Shown in pieces: positions 27,759 through 37,998 of a DNA stretch of 64,000 bases. The stretch is taken from NCBI GenBank assembly GCA_964521085.1, contig CAZFPL010000013.1:1-64000 (forward strand), read 5' to 3'. Source of the DNA: JAFGKK01 sp964521085 (lineage in GTDB: Bacteria; Chloroflexota; Anaerolineae; Anaerolineales; RBG-16-64-43). Below the pieces are notes generated by a model. It searched no databases. It was not told where the DNA came from and saw only the letters and a list, made by a program, of their open reading frames with translations. The translations under genes were made by a program, and so were the position numbers. Positions within the stretch are counted from its first letter, which is position 1, and each line of letters starts with the position of its first letter.

Positions 27759-28598
27759 CTATGCCGGCTCCGGAAGGAACCGGATCGACCAATGCCAGCT
27801 CTCTCCATCCTCTCCGACGACAATATATTCGAAGGCGAATTCCTCGCCCTGCATCAATTGATCCCATGTCGTTGTAAAATAAGCGACCACCGCACCCCCG
27901 ATCCCTCCAAACTCACCCGTTCCGATCTTTCCATCCCATCGCAGGATCGCGCGCATCCCTTCGGGTGTGCCGATCTGGAATTTAATCACCGCCTTGCCGC
28001 CTCCCGTCACGGTCGGCGTGCTTGCAATCGGGGTAATTTCAAATCCTTCCATGCCTTGCGGCGATACGATGGAAATGTGCACTGGGAAGGGATTCGGCCC
28101 CTCCGTCACCTTGCTCGGGTAGGAATCCGTCTCGGTCTCGAACATCGGGCAAATGTTGTAACCAAATATTTTGCCGGTGCCGGAAACCTGGAGATCCGCC
28201 ATGGGAGCCTTGAACTCGGCGCCTTCCTTCAGCAAACCACCGTACGGTCCCGGAAGGCTGTCTTTGGTGGGTCGCGCGAAAACGATCTTATGGAACTCCG
28301 AATCAAAATCCAGGTTTATGAGTCCCCCGGAGTTGGTATACGGACCACATTGGGCTCCGGTAAAAACCCCGCCGACATAGATTCCATAGGGGACGGATTC
28401 CAGCACTGACGAGGTATTTCCCGACCCACCGCCTCCTGCGCCGCTGTTGTCGGAATCCCCGCCGGCGCCCAAAGCCGAGCCGGTCGGGGTTTCCTGCGCA
28501 TCTCCAGCCGGTGAAATAAGCCCGGACAGGCTGCAGCCGAGCAGGAAGAGTACCGGCACCACGAGAAGACACGCTCGATTTGCTTTGTCACTTGCCAT
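27759..28598 (-). CDS. Lipoprotein of unknown function
   Basis: A 279-residue lipoprotein with signal peptide and lipobox LLGC (Cys near residue 23). A flexible Gly/Ser/Asp-rich linker of about 40 residues follows, as in surface-tethered proteins. The globular part has no recognised motif; it is rich in Gly and aromatic residues, with strands such as GIYVGGVFTG and EFAFEYIVVGEDGESWHWSI. An AGGAGG site precedes the chosen ATG; an earlier in-frame start lacks one. It has no clear operon partner. Confidence 0.72.
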   Translation of the reverse strand: MASDKANRACLLVVPVLFLLGCSLSGLISPAGDAQETPTGSALGAGGDSDNSGAGGGGSGNTSSVLESVPYGIYVGGVFTGAQCGPYTNSGGLINLDFDSEFHKIVFARPTKDSLPGPYGGLLKEGAEFKAPMADLQVSGTGKIFGYNICPMFETETDSYPSKVTEGPNPFPVHISIVSPQGMEGFEITPIASTPTVTGGGKAVIKFQIGTPEGMRAILRWDGKIGTGEFGGIGGAVVAYFTTTWDQLMQGEEFAFEYIVVGEDGESWHWSIRFLPEPA

Positions 28599-28779
28599 GT
28601 TAATCCTCCTTTTGATACTTTGGACTACTCCAGTATACGGAATTCTCGCCAAAATCCAACCGTGAAAACCTATAAAAAACCTCCAGAGAATCTTTGCTTT
28701 GCGAATTCCGCGGAATGAGAATCGCGATAGGCGGGGGATGTATAATCAATCCGATTTTTCCACACTCCCATAAACCGTC

Positions 28780-31449
28780 ATGGCCGATGATCTGCTGGTG
28801 ACCAAGCTGATACGCCCTCCCGTCCCGGCCGGATGGATACCGCGCGAGCGGCTGTTCCTCCATTTGGACGATGGTCTTTCCCGACGGTTGACGCTTGTTT
28901 CCACTCCGCCCGGATTCGGGAAGACCACCCTGTTGAGTTCCTGGGCGTCGCGGTTGGAAATACCCGCCGCCTGGATCTCGCTCGATGAAGGCGACAACGA
29001 TCTCTCGCGTTTCCTCGAATATCTGACCGCTGCGGTTCGGGGGGTCGACGCCGGCGCCGGCGAGCCGATCCCGCCGTTCCTGCAATCGACGCGCGAACGC
29101 GCACAGAGGGTGCTCACCGGTCTGCTTAATCGCCTGGCCGGCCAGACCACCCATTCCATCCTGATCCTCGACGATTACCATCTCATCCAGGAGGAAGGAG
29201 TGCACAAGGCGCTCCTCTACTTTTTGGAACATCTGCCGCCCACCATGCACTTGGTGATCTCCTCGAGGGCGGATCCCCCGTTTCCTCTGGCGCGGATGCG
29301 CGGCCGTGCCGAAGTCATCGAACTGCGACAGGATGACCTGCGCTTGACGGCCGAAGAAACAGCCGCTTTTTTATCACAAACGATGCGGATCAACCTTGCC
29401 CCGGAGGATATCCAAACCCTGGCGGATTGCACCGAAGGCTGGATCGCCGGAATGCAGCTGGCGGCGGTCTCCATGCAGCGTGACGAAGATCCGGCCCGAT
29501 GGATTCATACTATCGGAAGCGGAAACCGCTACATTCTGGATTATCTTATGGATGAGGTTTGGCGTCGGCAACCCGACGATGTCCGCACCTTCCTTTTACG
29601 GACGTCGCTGGTGGACCGTTTTTCCGTGGATTTATGCAACACGCTGACCGGCGGCGACAACGGGCGATCGATGCTGGAACGACTGGAAAACTCCAATCTG
29701 TTCATCACCCCGTTGGATGCCGAGCGTACATGGTATCGCTATCACCGATTGTTCGCCGATCTGCTGCGCCACCGCCTCCGGCAGGAGCGCCCGTCCGACA
29801 TCCCCGGGTTGCATCGCGCCGCCGCCGCCTGGTTCGAAGGAAAAGGATTGATCGAAGAGGCGATTGAGCACTGCCTTTCTGTCGGCGAATACGAAAAAGC
29901 CGTACAGCTCATCCAGGATTCCGCCGAGGAAAACCTTGCCCGGGGCACGGTCATCACTTTCCTGCACCGCCTGGACCAGATCCCGATCGAAACACTCAAC
30001 CGCCATCCGCTGCTTTGTATCTACCAGGCCTGGGCGTTTATTCAAAGCGGGCGGGCGGCCGCGGATGCGGAAGCCCGGTTACAGGCGGCCGAGCACAACG
30101 ATCCCGGGGGGATCACGGCCGCCAAAGCGACGGCCGTGCGGGCGCTGGTGCAATACATCCGCGGCGACTTTCCGCTCTCCATCCGTCTGGCCGAGCAGGC
30201 GTTGGAAGGCATCCGCGAAGACAGCATACTCCTATGGAGCATTGCCGCCTTAAGCCTCGGTTCATCGCGCCTTGCGGAAGGCGATACGGAAGAGGGGTTG
30301 AGGGTTTATGCGGAGATCGCCCGCCGAGCCGAAAAAGCCGGCAATGCGGTCCTCGCCGCAATGGCGCTCGTGGGATCGGCCAAGCTGTGGATCCGGCGGG
30401 GCAAGCTGCATCAGGGATACTCGCTTGCCCGAAAAGCGTTGGAACTCGGAACCGACACGCAAGGCAAACAAACTCCCGCCGCCGGGCTTGCGTTTATCGT
30501 TCTCGGCGAACTGCATCGCGAATGGAACGACCTCGCCGCCGCCGAGAAGGAAATCCTCCAGGGAATCTCCCTCGTCCGCCATTGGTCGGAAGCCCGCCTC
30601 GTGGATGCCAGCCTCATCCAGGCGCGCATCCGCTTCAGCCGGGGCGACTGGAACGGCGTGCGAGAGACGTTGAAGGAAGCCCGACAGGCGGCGAGCCACA
30701 CCCGCATAACGGAAGTCGACGATTTTGCCGTGGACATGCAGCAGGCGCAAATGGATCTTGCTCAAGGCGATCGGGACAAAGTCCAGCGTTGGATCCGGGA
30801 GCGCAATGTGGAGAAGGACCACGGACCGGCGGACGTGCAGAAACGGGGAAACCCCGACGATTTGCACATGCGCAAGTACGAGCATTTGGTGCTGGCGCGT
30901 TTCTATATCTCCCGCAATCAGATCTCGAAGGCGCTGAGTCTGCTGGACGCCTGGCTTCCGGAACTGGAACGGCAGCAGCGCATGGATCTGGTCCTTCAGA
31001 TTCTTGTCCTCAAAGCACTCGCCTGGCAGGCCGCAGGCGACCTCTCTAAGGCGTGTTCCCAATTGCAGCAGTCCTTAAAAATAAGCGAATCGGAAAGCTA
31101 CATACGGTTGTTTGCGGACGAAGGAATCCCCATGGTACGCCTGTTGCGCGAAATGGCCGCGCGCGGCCTCTCGTCCGAATACACGGAGAGGGTGTTGGCG
31201 GCTTGCGCTCCTGTGGAAACCGTTAAGGCGGGCAGACCGAAGCCTGGATCGATGGAAATGCTGAGCAGACGGGAGATGGAGGTCCTGCGGCTTATCGCCG
31301 ACGGGCTTTCAAATTTGGAGATCGCAAAGCGGCTGACTCTTTCCCCCGGGACGGTTAAAGTCCACACCCGGAACATCTACGACAAACTCGGCGTGAAGAG
31401 CCGGACCCAGGCGCTGGCGAAAGCCAAAGCCGCCGGGCTGCTCTCCTGA
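28780..31449 (+). CDS. MalT-type LuxR transcriptional regulator (LAL family)
   Basis: An 889-residue signal-transduction ATPase. An N-terminal NTPase has Walker A STPPGFGKTT at about residue 43 and Walker B ILILDDYH near 127. A winged-helix and a long TPR-like helical sensor (about residues 330-800) follow. The C terminus is a LuxR HTH: LSRREMEVLRLIADGLSNLEIAKRL, then TVKVHTRNIYDKLGVKSRTQA. Such proteins activate nearby operons on binding an inducer. A TATAAT lies 39 bases before the ATG. The next genes on the strand are the small protein, the phosphotransferase-like enzyme and the MFS exporter, which are candidate targets. Confidence 0.92.
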   Translation: MADDLLVTKLIRPPVPAGWIPRERLFLHLDDGLSRRLTLVSTPPGFGKTTLLSSWASRLEIPAAWISLDEGDNDLSRFLEYLTAAVRGVDAGAGEPIPPFLQSTRERAQRVLTGLLNRLAGQTTHSILILDDYHLIQEEGVHKALLYFLEHLPPTMHLVISSRADPPFPLARMRGRAEVIELRQDDLRLTAEETAAFLSQTMRINLAPEDIQTLADCTEGWIAGMQLAAVSMQRDEDPARWIHTIGSGNRYILDYLMDEVWRRQPDDVRTFLLRTSLVDRFSVDLCNTLTGGDNGRSMLERLENSNLFITPLDAERTWYRYHRLFADLLRHRLRQERPSDIPGLHRAAAAWFEGKGLIEEAIEHCLSVGEYEKAVQLIQDSAEENLARGTVITFLHRLDQIPIETLNRHPLLCIYQAWAFIQSGRAAADAEARLQAAEHNDPGGITAAKATAVRALVQYIRGDFPLSIRLAEQALEGIREDSILLWSIAALSLGSSRLAEGDTEEGLRVYAEIARRAEKAGNAVLAAMALVGSAKLWIRRGKLHQGYSLARKALELGTDTQGKQTPAAGLAFIVLGELHREWNDLAAAEKEILQGISLVRHWSEARLVDASLIQARIRFSRGDWNGVRETLKEARQAASHTRITEVDDFAVDMQQAQMDLAQGDRDKVQRWIRERNVEKDHGPADVQKRGNPDDLHMRKYEHLVLARFYISRNQISKALSLLDAWLPELERQQRMDLVLQILVLKALAWQAAGDLSKACSQLQQSLKISESESYIRLFADEGIPMVRLLREMAARGLSSEYTERVLAACAPVETVKAGRPKPGSMEMLSRREMEVLRLIADGLSNLEIAKRLTLSPGTVKVHTRNIYDKLGVKSRTQALAKAKAAGLLS

Positions 31450-31551
31450 CGGAATATCCCCGGAAAATACCACCGCATCTACCACTTTTGGCAGATAGCA
31501 GATCCCTCCTATTCCCTTACACTGGATATGCAACAGACTGGAGACGCCCGC

Positions 31552-31851
31552 ATGGGAAGAAAGCAAGCACCTGAGGTATCCATCCGCCAGCCAAGGAAGA
31601 CTGGACATCCGGCGGAATATGAGATCCAAACCGAGGGAAAGCTGGACCCCGGCTGGTCGGAATGGTTTCCAGGGATGAGAATCGTATCCGAAGAGGCAAC
31701 GCCCGATGCCACCGAGACAATCCTGCGCGGCTTCGTGCCGGATCAATCCGCATTGCGCGGCATTCTGTGCAAATTATGGGATTTGGGATTGACCATCCTT
31801 CGCGTGGAACAACGTCCAGCAGGTGAAGACGAGAGGAGAAAATCCTCATGA
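31552..31851 (+). CDS. Small conserved-type protein coupled to the phosphotransferase-like gene
   Basis: A 99-residue soluble protein. The core (YEIQTEGKLDPGWSEWFPGM, then ETILRGFVPDQSALRGILCKLWDLGLTILRVE) reads as a compact alpha/beta unit. I recall similar short proteins, with W-S-x-W-F and a closing LWDLGL-x-IL-x-V, in Anaerolineae-type genomes, with no known function. The chosen ATG has GGAG 8 bases upstream. Its stop overlaps the start of the next gene (ATGA), so the two products are probably made together. Confidence 0.7.
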   Translation: MGRKQAPEVSIRQPRKTGHPAEYEIQTEGKLDPGWSEWFPGMRIVSEEATPDATETILRGFVPDQSALRGILCKLWDLGLTILRVEQRPAGEDERRKSS

Positions 31852-34511
31852 CCGAACCGAAGACCACCAAGCCGTCAGGCGCCATGGGATATATCACTCC
31901 GCTCTCCGCAGGCCATTTGACGCTGGAGTCCGTCGGCGGGAAAGGCTATTCGCTATCCCGGATGGTTGCGGCCGGCCTGCCTGTGCCGGACGGTTTTTGC
32001 GTCACCACCGACGCATACCAGCGGTTCGTCGCCGACAACGACCTCTCGAAAGCCATCCTCACCGCATTGCAGTCGGCGGACGCGGATAACCCCGCGACTC
32101 TCGAGGAATGCTTGCGGACGGTTCAAAACGCATTTCTCGCCGCCCCGATACCAAGCGCCATCGCCGAATCAGTGGCGCTCGCGTATGGAAAGTTGGGCGG
32201 TCAGGATACCGCCGTCGCCGTGCGGTCTTCGGCCACGGCGGAGGATCTGCCCAACCTCTCGTTCGCCGGTCAGCAGGAAACCTTCCTTAATGTACGCGGA
32301 ACGGCCGCCGTGCTGGACGCCGTCCGGCGTTGCTGGGCTTCCCTATGGACGGCACGCGCGATCAGCTACCGGATCCGCCACCGCATTGATCATGCAGACG
32401 TCAGCCTGGCGGCCGTGGTGCAGCTACTGATACCCGCCGAGGTTTCGGGTGTGCTCTTCACCGCCAACCCTCTCAGCGGACGACGGGATCAGGCGATGAT
32501 CAACGCCGCCTGGGGTTTGGGGGAGTCCGTCGTAGGCGGTTTGGTATCTCCGGATACGATCACCATGGATAAAACCCGCAGCAAGGTGCTTTCACGGCAG
32601 GTCGCCGATAAACAGACCATGACGGTGCTCCTGGAAAACGGTACCGAAGAGCGGCCGGTGCCTGAGAAGATTCGACGGAAGCCGACGCTGACCGACCGTC
32701 AAGCGGCGGAACTGGTAAAGCTCGGATCGAAAGTGGAGCGCATGTACGGCTCGCCGATGGATATCGAATGGGCGATCCGGGGAGGGAAAATCCACCTGCT
32801 GCAAGCCAGGCCGGTCACCGCCCTCCCGCACCAGGAAGGGCCGTCACAGGCGTGGGAGCTGCCCGATCCCAAGGGGCAATACATGCGTGGAAGCATCGTA
32901 GAGTTGCTGCCCAACCCGCTCAGCCCGTTGTTTACCACAATGGGGATCCGGTTCTTCATCGAAGGCAACCGCACGATGGCCAAGGATCTCTTCGGTTCCG
33001 AGTCGGTCATTCCGGAGAATTACCTTCTGGGAATCGGCGGATTCGCCTATATGAAGGTCAGTTACACGCCGGCCGAGTGGTGGGCGATGCTGCGGTACAT
33101 GGTACCCAGCATGCCGCGCATGATGCGCGAGGGCGTTCCCTACTGGCGCAACGTGGGTCTGCCGAGATATCAGGAAGCCATCGCGCGCTGGGAAGGTAAA
33201 TCGCTTCCCGGACTCACCGCGGGAGAGCTTTTGGCCGGCGCGCGCGACGTGTTAAACGGATATGCCGTGCATCTCGGCGCGCTGATGGCCAGCACGATGG
33301 GTCCTTCCGCAGGCAGCGAGGGCTTGTTCACGCAGGTCTACAACAAAATCGCAAAGCGCGAGGGCGATCCGGAAGCGCCCGTATTCCTGATGGGCTTCGA
33401 AAACGCGCCGCTTCGTGCGGAAAAGAACCTCTACGATCTGGCGGTATGGTCTAAGGATCGGGGGATGCTGACCGCTCATCTTGCCGCCGGTACCGCCGAG
33501 GAAATCGCCGCCGAGTTTTCCAATGGAATTTGCCCGTCGGAGGTCCCCGCGCCCGATTGGGGGGAATGGAGGCGCATCTTGGCCGATCACCTCAAACGGT
33601 TCGGGTATGCCATTTACGATATGGATTTTGCATGCCCTCTGCCGGCCGATGACCCTGCGCCGATCGTGGAAATCCTCCGCCGGTACATCGCGGGAGAAAT
33701 CCGAAGCCCTTACGAACGGGAGCGGGAATTAAAAGATGCGCGCGAGAAAGCGGTGGCGGATGCCCGCGCCCACCTGAAGGGGTTGAAACGCTGGGCGTTC
33801 GAAAAATCCCTTAAGTGGGCGCAATCACAGGCTCCGTTGCGGGAGGATGGAATTGCCGAGATCGGACTGGGCTATCCTCTCCTGCGCCGGCTGCTGTTCG
33901 AACTGGGCGGACGGCTGGCGCAAGCCGGGATGATCTCCGGATCAGACAAAATCTTCTGGCTGGAGGAATCTGAGTTGGAATCCGCGGCGGCCGCCCTGGA
34001 CCGCGGCGAAGCGCTGCCGGATCACAGGGAATCGGTCCGCCGGCGGATTGCCCAGTGGAAGGTCCGCAAGGCAATCGTCCCGCCGCCGATGCTTCCTCCT
34101 TCCAGCAAATTCATGGGGATCAGCACCGAAGGCTGGTTGACTGCGACCGAGGGCGAACAGGGAACGAACACACTCAAGGGCATCGGCACCAGCGCCGGGG
34201 TGGTCACCGCGCCTGCGCGTGTGTTGCACGGGCCAGAGGATTTCGATCAGATGAAATCCGGCGATGTGCTGGTGGCCGCGATCACCACTCCCGCCTGGAC
34301 GCCGCTTTTCAGCATCGCATCCGCCGTGGTGACGGATATCGGCGGGCCGCTCAGCCACAGTTCGATCGTGGCGCGCGAGTACGGGATCCCCGCCGTGCTG
34401 GGGACCGGCGTGGCGACCCGGCGGATTCGCAGCGGGCAGACCGTCACCGTCGACGGTGGTGCGGGGACCGTTCGGCTTGGGGAAGTGGGACAGCGATCAC
34501 CGGTCGCGTGA
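31848..34511 (+). CDS. Rifampin-phosphotransferase-like enzyme (ATP-grasp plus swivelling His domain)
   Basis: An 887-residue enzyme with a PEP-synthase-like ATP-grasp domain (residues about 15-330: VGGKGYSLSRM, AVRSSATAEDLPNLSFAGQQ, VSGVLFTANP, DIEWAI, LLQARPVT). A large middle domain follows (about 345-770), and a C-terminal phosphohistidine domain has GGPLSHSSIVAREYGIPAV (His near 837). There is no PEP/pyruvate TIM barrel after the His domain, so this is not PEP synthase or pyruvate phosphate dikinase. The order matches rifampin phosphotransferase, which uses ATP to phosphorylate a small acceptor and is close to this length. The real acceptor is unknown. An MFS exporter follows. Confidence 0.85.
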   Translation: MTEPKTTKPSGAMGYITPLSAGHLTLESVGGKGYSLSRMVAAGLPVPDGFCVTTDAYQRFVADNDLSKAILTALQSADADNPATLEECLRTVQNAFLAAPIPSAIAESVALAYGKLGGQDTAVAVRSSATAEDLPNLSFAGQQETFLNVRGTAAVLDAVRRCWASLWTARAISYRIRHRIDHADVSLAAVVQLLIPAEVSGVLFTANPLSGRRDQAMINAAWGLGESVVGGLVSPDTITMDKTRSKVLSRQVADKQTMTVLLENGTEERPVPEKIRRKPTLTDRQAAELVKLGSKVERMYGSPMDIEWAIRGGKIHLLQARPVTALPHQEGPSQAWELPDPKGQYMRGSIVELLPNPLSPLFTTMGIRFFIEGNRTMAKDLFGSESVIPENYLLGIGGFAYMKVSYTPAEWWAMLRYMVPSMPRMMREGVPYWRNVGLPRYQEAIARWEGKSLPGLTAGELLAGARDVLNGYAVHLGALMASTMGPSAGSEGLFTQVYNKIAKREGDPEAPVFLMGFENAPLRAEKNLYDLAVWSKDRGMLTAHLAAGTAEEIAAEFSNGICPSEVPAPDWGEWRRILADHLKRFGYAIYDMDFACPLPADDPAPIVEILRRYIAGEIRSPYERERELKDAREKAVADARAHLKGLKRWAFEKSLKWAQSQAPLREDGIAEIGLGYPLLRRLLFELGGRLAQAGMISGSDKIFWLEESELESAAAALDRGEALPDHRESVRRRIAQWKVRKAIVPPPMLPPSSKFMGISTEGWLTATEGEQGTNTLKGIGTSAGVVTAPARVLHGPEDFDQMKSGDVLVAAITTPAWTPLFSIASAVVTDIGGPLSHSSIVAREYGIPAVLGTGVATRRIRSGQTVTVDGGAGTVRLGEVGQRSPVA

Positions 34512-34550
34512 GAAAAACACTCTCCGCTTCTCCCACAAGGGAGTCGAACG

Positions 34551-35750
34551 ATGCTCACGGGTTTGAATAAAAACGTTGCCATCCTTTCCTTGACCCTGGT
34601 CGTCGTCTCGCTCGGATTCGGGATGGTCATCCCGGTCTTCCCTTTCCTGATCACGGACCTGGGAGGCGGCGGAACCGAGCTCGGCCTGCTCGTGGCGGTC
34701 GCCGCAATGACCGAACTCATCTTCGGACCTTTTTGGGGCGGCGTTTCCGACCGGATCGGACGCAAGCCGGTGCTTGCGCTGGGGATGTTCGGGTATGCGG
34801 TTTCGCTGATCCTCTTCGGGATTGCATCCGAGATGTGGATGTTGTTCCTTTTCCGCGCACTTTCCGGCGTGCTGACTGCGGCAGCCGCCTCCAGCGCGAT
34901 GGCCTACATCGGCGACAGCATCCCGCAGAAGGAACGCGGCGGCGGGATGGGGATCCTCGGCGCGGCGGGCGGATTGGGTTTGATCCTCGGTCCGGGGTTC
35001 GGCGGTTGGCTGGGGGCCGATTCGCTTGCCACTCCGTTCTTTGTCGGCGCGGCGATCGCGTTCGCAACGGTCCCGCTGGTGCTGTTCCTCTTGCCCGAAT
35101 CGCTGCCCGCCGGCGCCCGCCGAAAGGAAGACGGGCAACCCCATCCCCGCGCAAAGCAAAACCTCGTTCCTCCACTTCTCGGTCCGATCGGCATCCTGCT
35201 GTTCCTGGCATTCCTGGCAAGCTTCGGCCTGGCGAACTTCGAGGCGGTCTTCGGTTTATACGGATTGAATAAATTCCAATTCGGTCCGGCGGAAGTGGGA
35301 ACGATCCTTACCGTTGTCGGGCTGGTTTCGACGCTGGGAAAAATCTTCACCGGCGCGCTCACCATCCGCTGGGGCGACTCCGCAGTGATTAAAACCTCCC
35401 TGCTGGCCGGATCGATCGGATTTCTTGTGCTCCTCGCGGCCAACTCCTACCCGACCATCCTGCTGGCAACCGGTTTCTTCATCCTTTCGAAAACCTTCCT
35501 GCGGCCGTCGGTCCTTTCCCTCACCTCCCGGCGCACGACCCTCGGGCAAGGAATCACGATGGGATTGAGCAACTCTTCGATGAGCCTGGGCCGCATCGTC
35601 GGCCCGATCTGGGCGGGGATCGCGTTCGATTTCAATTTTGATTATCCATACCTCTCGGGTGCGGCGATCCTCTTTATCGGATTCCTCATAAGCCTGGCAT
35701 CGCTGGCAGCCCCTGCCGACTCATCCGTTGAAATTCCCAAATCCCCGTAA
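34551..35750 (+). CDS. MFS drug-efflux-type transporter
   Basis: A 399-residue transporter with 12 predicted helices. Motif A between helices 2 and 3 is GGVSDRIGRKP, and a motif-C-like LGLILGPGFGGWLG lies in helix 5, which is typical of proton-driven antiporters of the TetA/Bmr type. It starts 40 bases after the phosphotransferase-like gene on the same strand, so an inactivation-plus-export cassette for a small molecule is plausible. The substrate cannot be read from the sequence. Confidence 0.88.
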   Translation: MLTGLNKNVAILSLTLVVVSLGFGMVIPVFPFLITDLGGGGTELGLLVAVAAMTELIFGPFWGGVSDRIGRKPVLALGMFGYAVSLILFGIASEMWMLFLFRALSGVLTAAAASSAMAYIGDSIPQKERGGGMGILGAAGGLGLILGPGFGGWLGADSLATPFFVGAAIAFATVPLVLFLLPESLPAGARRKEDGQPHPRAKQNLVPPLLGPIGILLFLAFLASFGLANFEAVFGLYGLNKFQFGPAEVGTILTVVGLVSTLGKIFTGALTIRWGDSAVIKTSLLAGSIGFLVLLAANSYPTILLATGFFILSKTFLRPSVLSLTSRRTTLGQGITMGLSNSSMSLGRIVGPIWAGIAFDFNFDYPYLSGAAILFIGFLISLASLAAPADSSVEIPKSP

Positions 35751-35825
35751 TCCCTTGATGAACGCAGGCGAAAACGGCGAGGATTCCTTCCGCCGTGATT
35801 GCGGATTGCAACCGCTGCCTGCGAG

Positions 35826-35854
35826 TTGAGCAGTCCGCCAAAACGACGTACACT
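35826..35854 (+). promoter_or_regulatory. Promoter of the first membrane GGDEF gene
   Basis: TTGAGC and TACACT boxes are separated by 17 bases. The second GGDEF gene has the same arrangement (TTGAGT, 17, TACACT), which points to duplication of gene plus promoter. Confidence 0.65.
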
Positions 35855-35892
35855 AATCCCGGAACCCTGGTCCGCCGAACACGAGGTGCAGC

Positions 35893-37998
35893 ATGAACGT
35901 CCTTGATATCCGGACCGTGATGATCAGCTACATTCTCAGCAACGCCATATGCGCCGGCGTCATATATCTGTTATGGCGCCGGAATCGCGGCCGGTTTTCC
36001 GGAACCGGCCTTTGGCTGGCGGATTACGTCATGCAATTCGCCGCCGTGCTGCTGATCGCCCTGCGCAGCGTCATGCCGGAGATCATCCCCGTCATCCTCG
36101 GAAACGGCCTGGTCATCGCAGGCACGATCCTCCTGTACGCGGGAGTAGAGCGCTTTGTCGATCAACGCGGGCCGCAACTCCAAAACGCCGTTCTGCTGGC
36201 GGTTTTTCTCCCCGTCCATGCCTACTTTCTGATCATCCATCCGAGCCTGACCGCCCGCAATATCAACCTCTCCCTGGCTTTGCTCGCCATTTGTGCCCAA
36301 TGCGCATGGCTCTTACTGCGCCGGACGCCTCGAGAATTGCGCTCTTTCACCGCGGCCGTAGGCCTGATCTTCATCGGATACTGTCTGGCCAGCCTCTTTC
36401 GTATTACGGTTGATTGGATCGTGCCATCCGGGAACGACTTTTTCCAATCCAATATCTACGACACACTGGTGTTGATGACCTACCAGATGCTTTTCATCGC
36501 GTTAACCTTCAGCCTGTTCCTGATGGTCAACCGCCGATTGTTTTTGGATCTCGAACGAGATATTGTCGTCCGCCAGGAGATGGAAGAGGCTTTGCGCATC
36601 AGCCAGGAAAAGTTTTCCAAGGCGTTCCATTCCAGCCCGGACGCCATCCTAATATCCCGTCTGCGCGACGGTCAGCTTCTGGAGGTCAACGACGGATTCT
36701 GCCGATTGACGGAATACACGCGCGAGGAGGCACTGGCCAGTTCTTCCATCCAGTTATCGCTCTGGGTGGATATTCGGGATCGGGATCATTTTATCGCAGC
36801 GCTGCGCACGGAACGCCGCGTTTACAACCTGGAATTTGACTTCCGGACGAAATCCGGGGAAATCCTGCACTGCCTGTATTCGGGCGAGCTCATCGACTTG
36901 GCCGGTGAGACGCACATTATATCCATCGTGCGGGATATCAGCGAATGGAAAAAAGCGGAAGAGACCCTCCGCTTGCGGTTGACCTTGTGGGAATATTCGG
37001 CGGACCACACCGTCGACGAACTGATGCAAAAATCGCTCGACGAAATCGAACGGATCACCGGCAGTCCCATCAGTTTCTACCATTTCGTACTGAAGGATGA
37101 GAGGACCCTTTCCCTTCAAGCCTGGTCCACCCGGACCCTGCGCGAGTTTTGCCGCGCGGAAGGCCGGGGGATTCATTACGATCTTGACCAGGCAGGCGTG
37201 TGGGCAGACTGCATCCGCAAGCGAAAACCGGTCATTCACAACGACTATGCGTCCCTGCCCGGCCGCAAGGGGATGCCGGAAGGCCATGCCAAGGTTTTCC
37301 GCGAGTTGGTCGTCCCCACCCTTCATGGCGGTCGGATCGTCTCCGTCCTCGGAATCGGGAATAAACCCTCCCCGTACGACGAGCAGGATGCCGGTCTCCT
37401 CGCCTCCATCGCCGATATCATCTGGGTGATCATCGAGCATAAACGATCGGAAGAGGAAATCCACCAACTGCAGAAAAAATTGGAAGAGATGGCCATTCAC
37501 GATTCCCTCACCGGGTTGTACAACCGCCACTACCTGGAGGCCACCCTGAAACGCGAGTTGGCGCGCGCGGCGCGCGAAAAACACCCGGTCAGTTTCATCA
37601 TGATCGACATCGACCACTTCAAACAGGTCAACGATGCGTTCGGCCACAAAGCCGGGGATGCCGTCCTGCAGAACCTGGCTTCGCTCCTTTTAACCACCAG
37701 CCGCGCCGGTGATATCATTTTTCGGTTCGGCGGCGAAGAATTTCTGGCCGTGTTGCCCAAAGTGAAGGCCGAACATGCGCTTCAGATCGCCGAGAAGTGG
37801 CGGAAGAACTTCCTGGATTCCACCATGCTTCTCGGGTACGGCGGCGTCAAATCCACGATCTCCTGCGGCATCGCTGCTTTTCCGAAGCACGGAAGCACAG
37901 AAACAGACCTGATCGTCAACGCCGATCATGCGCTGTACCAGGCGAAAGAGGCGGGACGCAATCAATCGGTTATGTGGAAGGAATCTAAAAAGCGATAG
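35893..37998 (+). CDS. Membrane diguanylate cyclase, PAS-GAF-GGDEF
   Basis: A 701-residue sensor that should make cyclic di-GMP. The N-terminal 215 residues hold about seven transmembrane helices. A PAS domain follows (about 232-355, SPDAILISR), then a GAF_2-like domain with ITGSPISFYHF, GVWADCIRKRKPVIHNDY and VVPTLHGGRIVSVLGIGNK (about 365-520). The GGDEF domain has DSLTGLYNRHYL, MIDIDHFKQVND, and GGEEF at about residues 613-617, with the inhibitory RxxD site (RAGD) five residues upstream. All catalytic residues look intact. The next gene is a close paralogue in tandem. Confidence 0.92.
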   Translation: MNVLDIRTVMISYILSNAICAGVIYLLWRRNRGRFSGTGLWLADYVMQFAAVLLIALRSVMPEIIPVILGNGLVIAGTILLYAGVERFVDQRGPQLQNAVLLAVFLPVHAYFLIIHPSLTARNINLSLALLAICAQCAWLLLRRTPRELRSFTAAVGLIFIGYCLASLFRITVDWIVPSGNDFFQSNIYDTLVLMTYQMLFIALTFSLFLMVNRRLFLDLERDIVVRQEMEEALRISQEKFSKAFHSSPDAILISRLRDGQLLEVNDGFCRLTEYTREEALASSSIQLSLWVDIRDRDHFIAALRTERRVYNLEFDFRTKSGEILHCLYSGELIDLAGETHIISIVRDISEWKKAEETLRLRLTLWEYSADHTVDELMQKSLDEIERITGSPISFYHFVLKDERTLSLQAWSTRTLREFCRAEGRGIHYDLDQAGVWADCIRKRKPVIHNDYASLPGRKGMPEGHAKVFRELVVPTLHGGRIVSVLGIGNKPSPYDEQDAGLLASIADIIWVIIEHKRSEEEIHQLQKKLEEMAIHDSLTGLYNRHYLEATLKRELARAAREKHPVSFIMIDIDHFKQVNDAFGHKAGDAVLQNLASLLLTTSRAGDIIFRFGGEEFLAVLPKVKAEHALQIAEKWRKNFLDSTMLLGYGGVKSTISCGIAAFPKHGSTETDLIVNADHALYQAKEAGRNQSVMWKESKKR

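Noticed and set aside
31848..34511. Phosphoenolpyruvate synthase or pyruvate phosphate dikinase
   Set aside because: The PEP/pyruvate-binding barrel that should follow the His domain is missing and the His domain is at the extreme C terminus, as in rifampin phosphotransferase.
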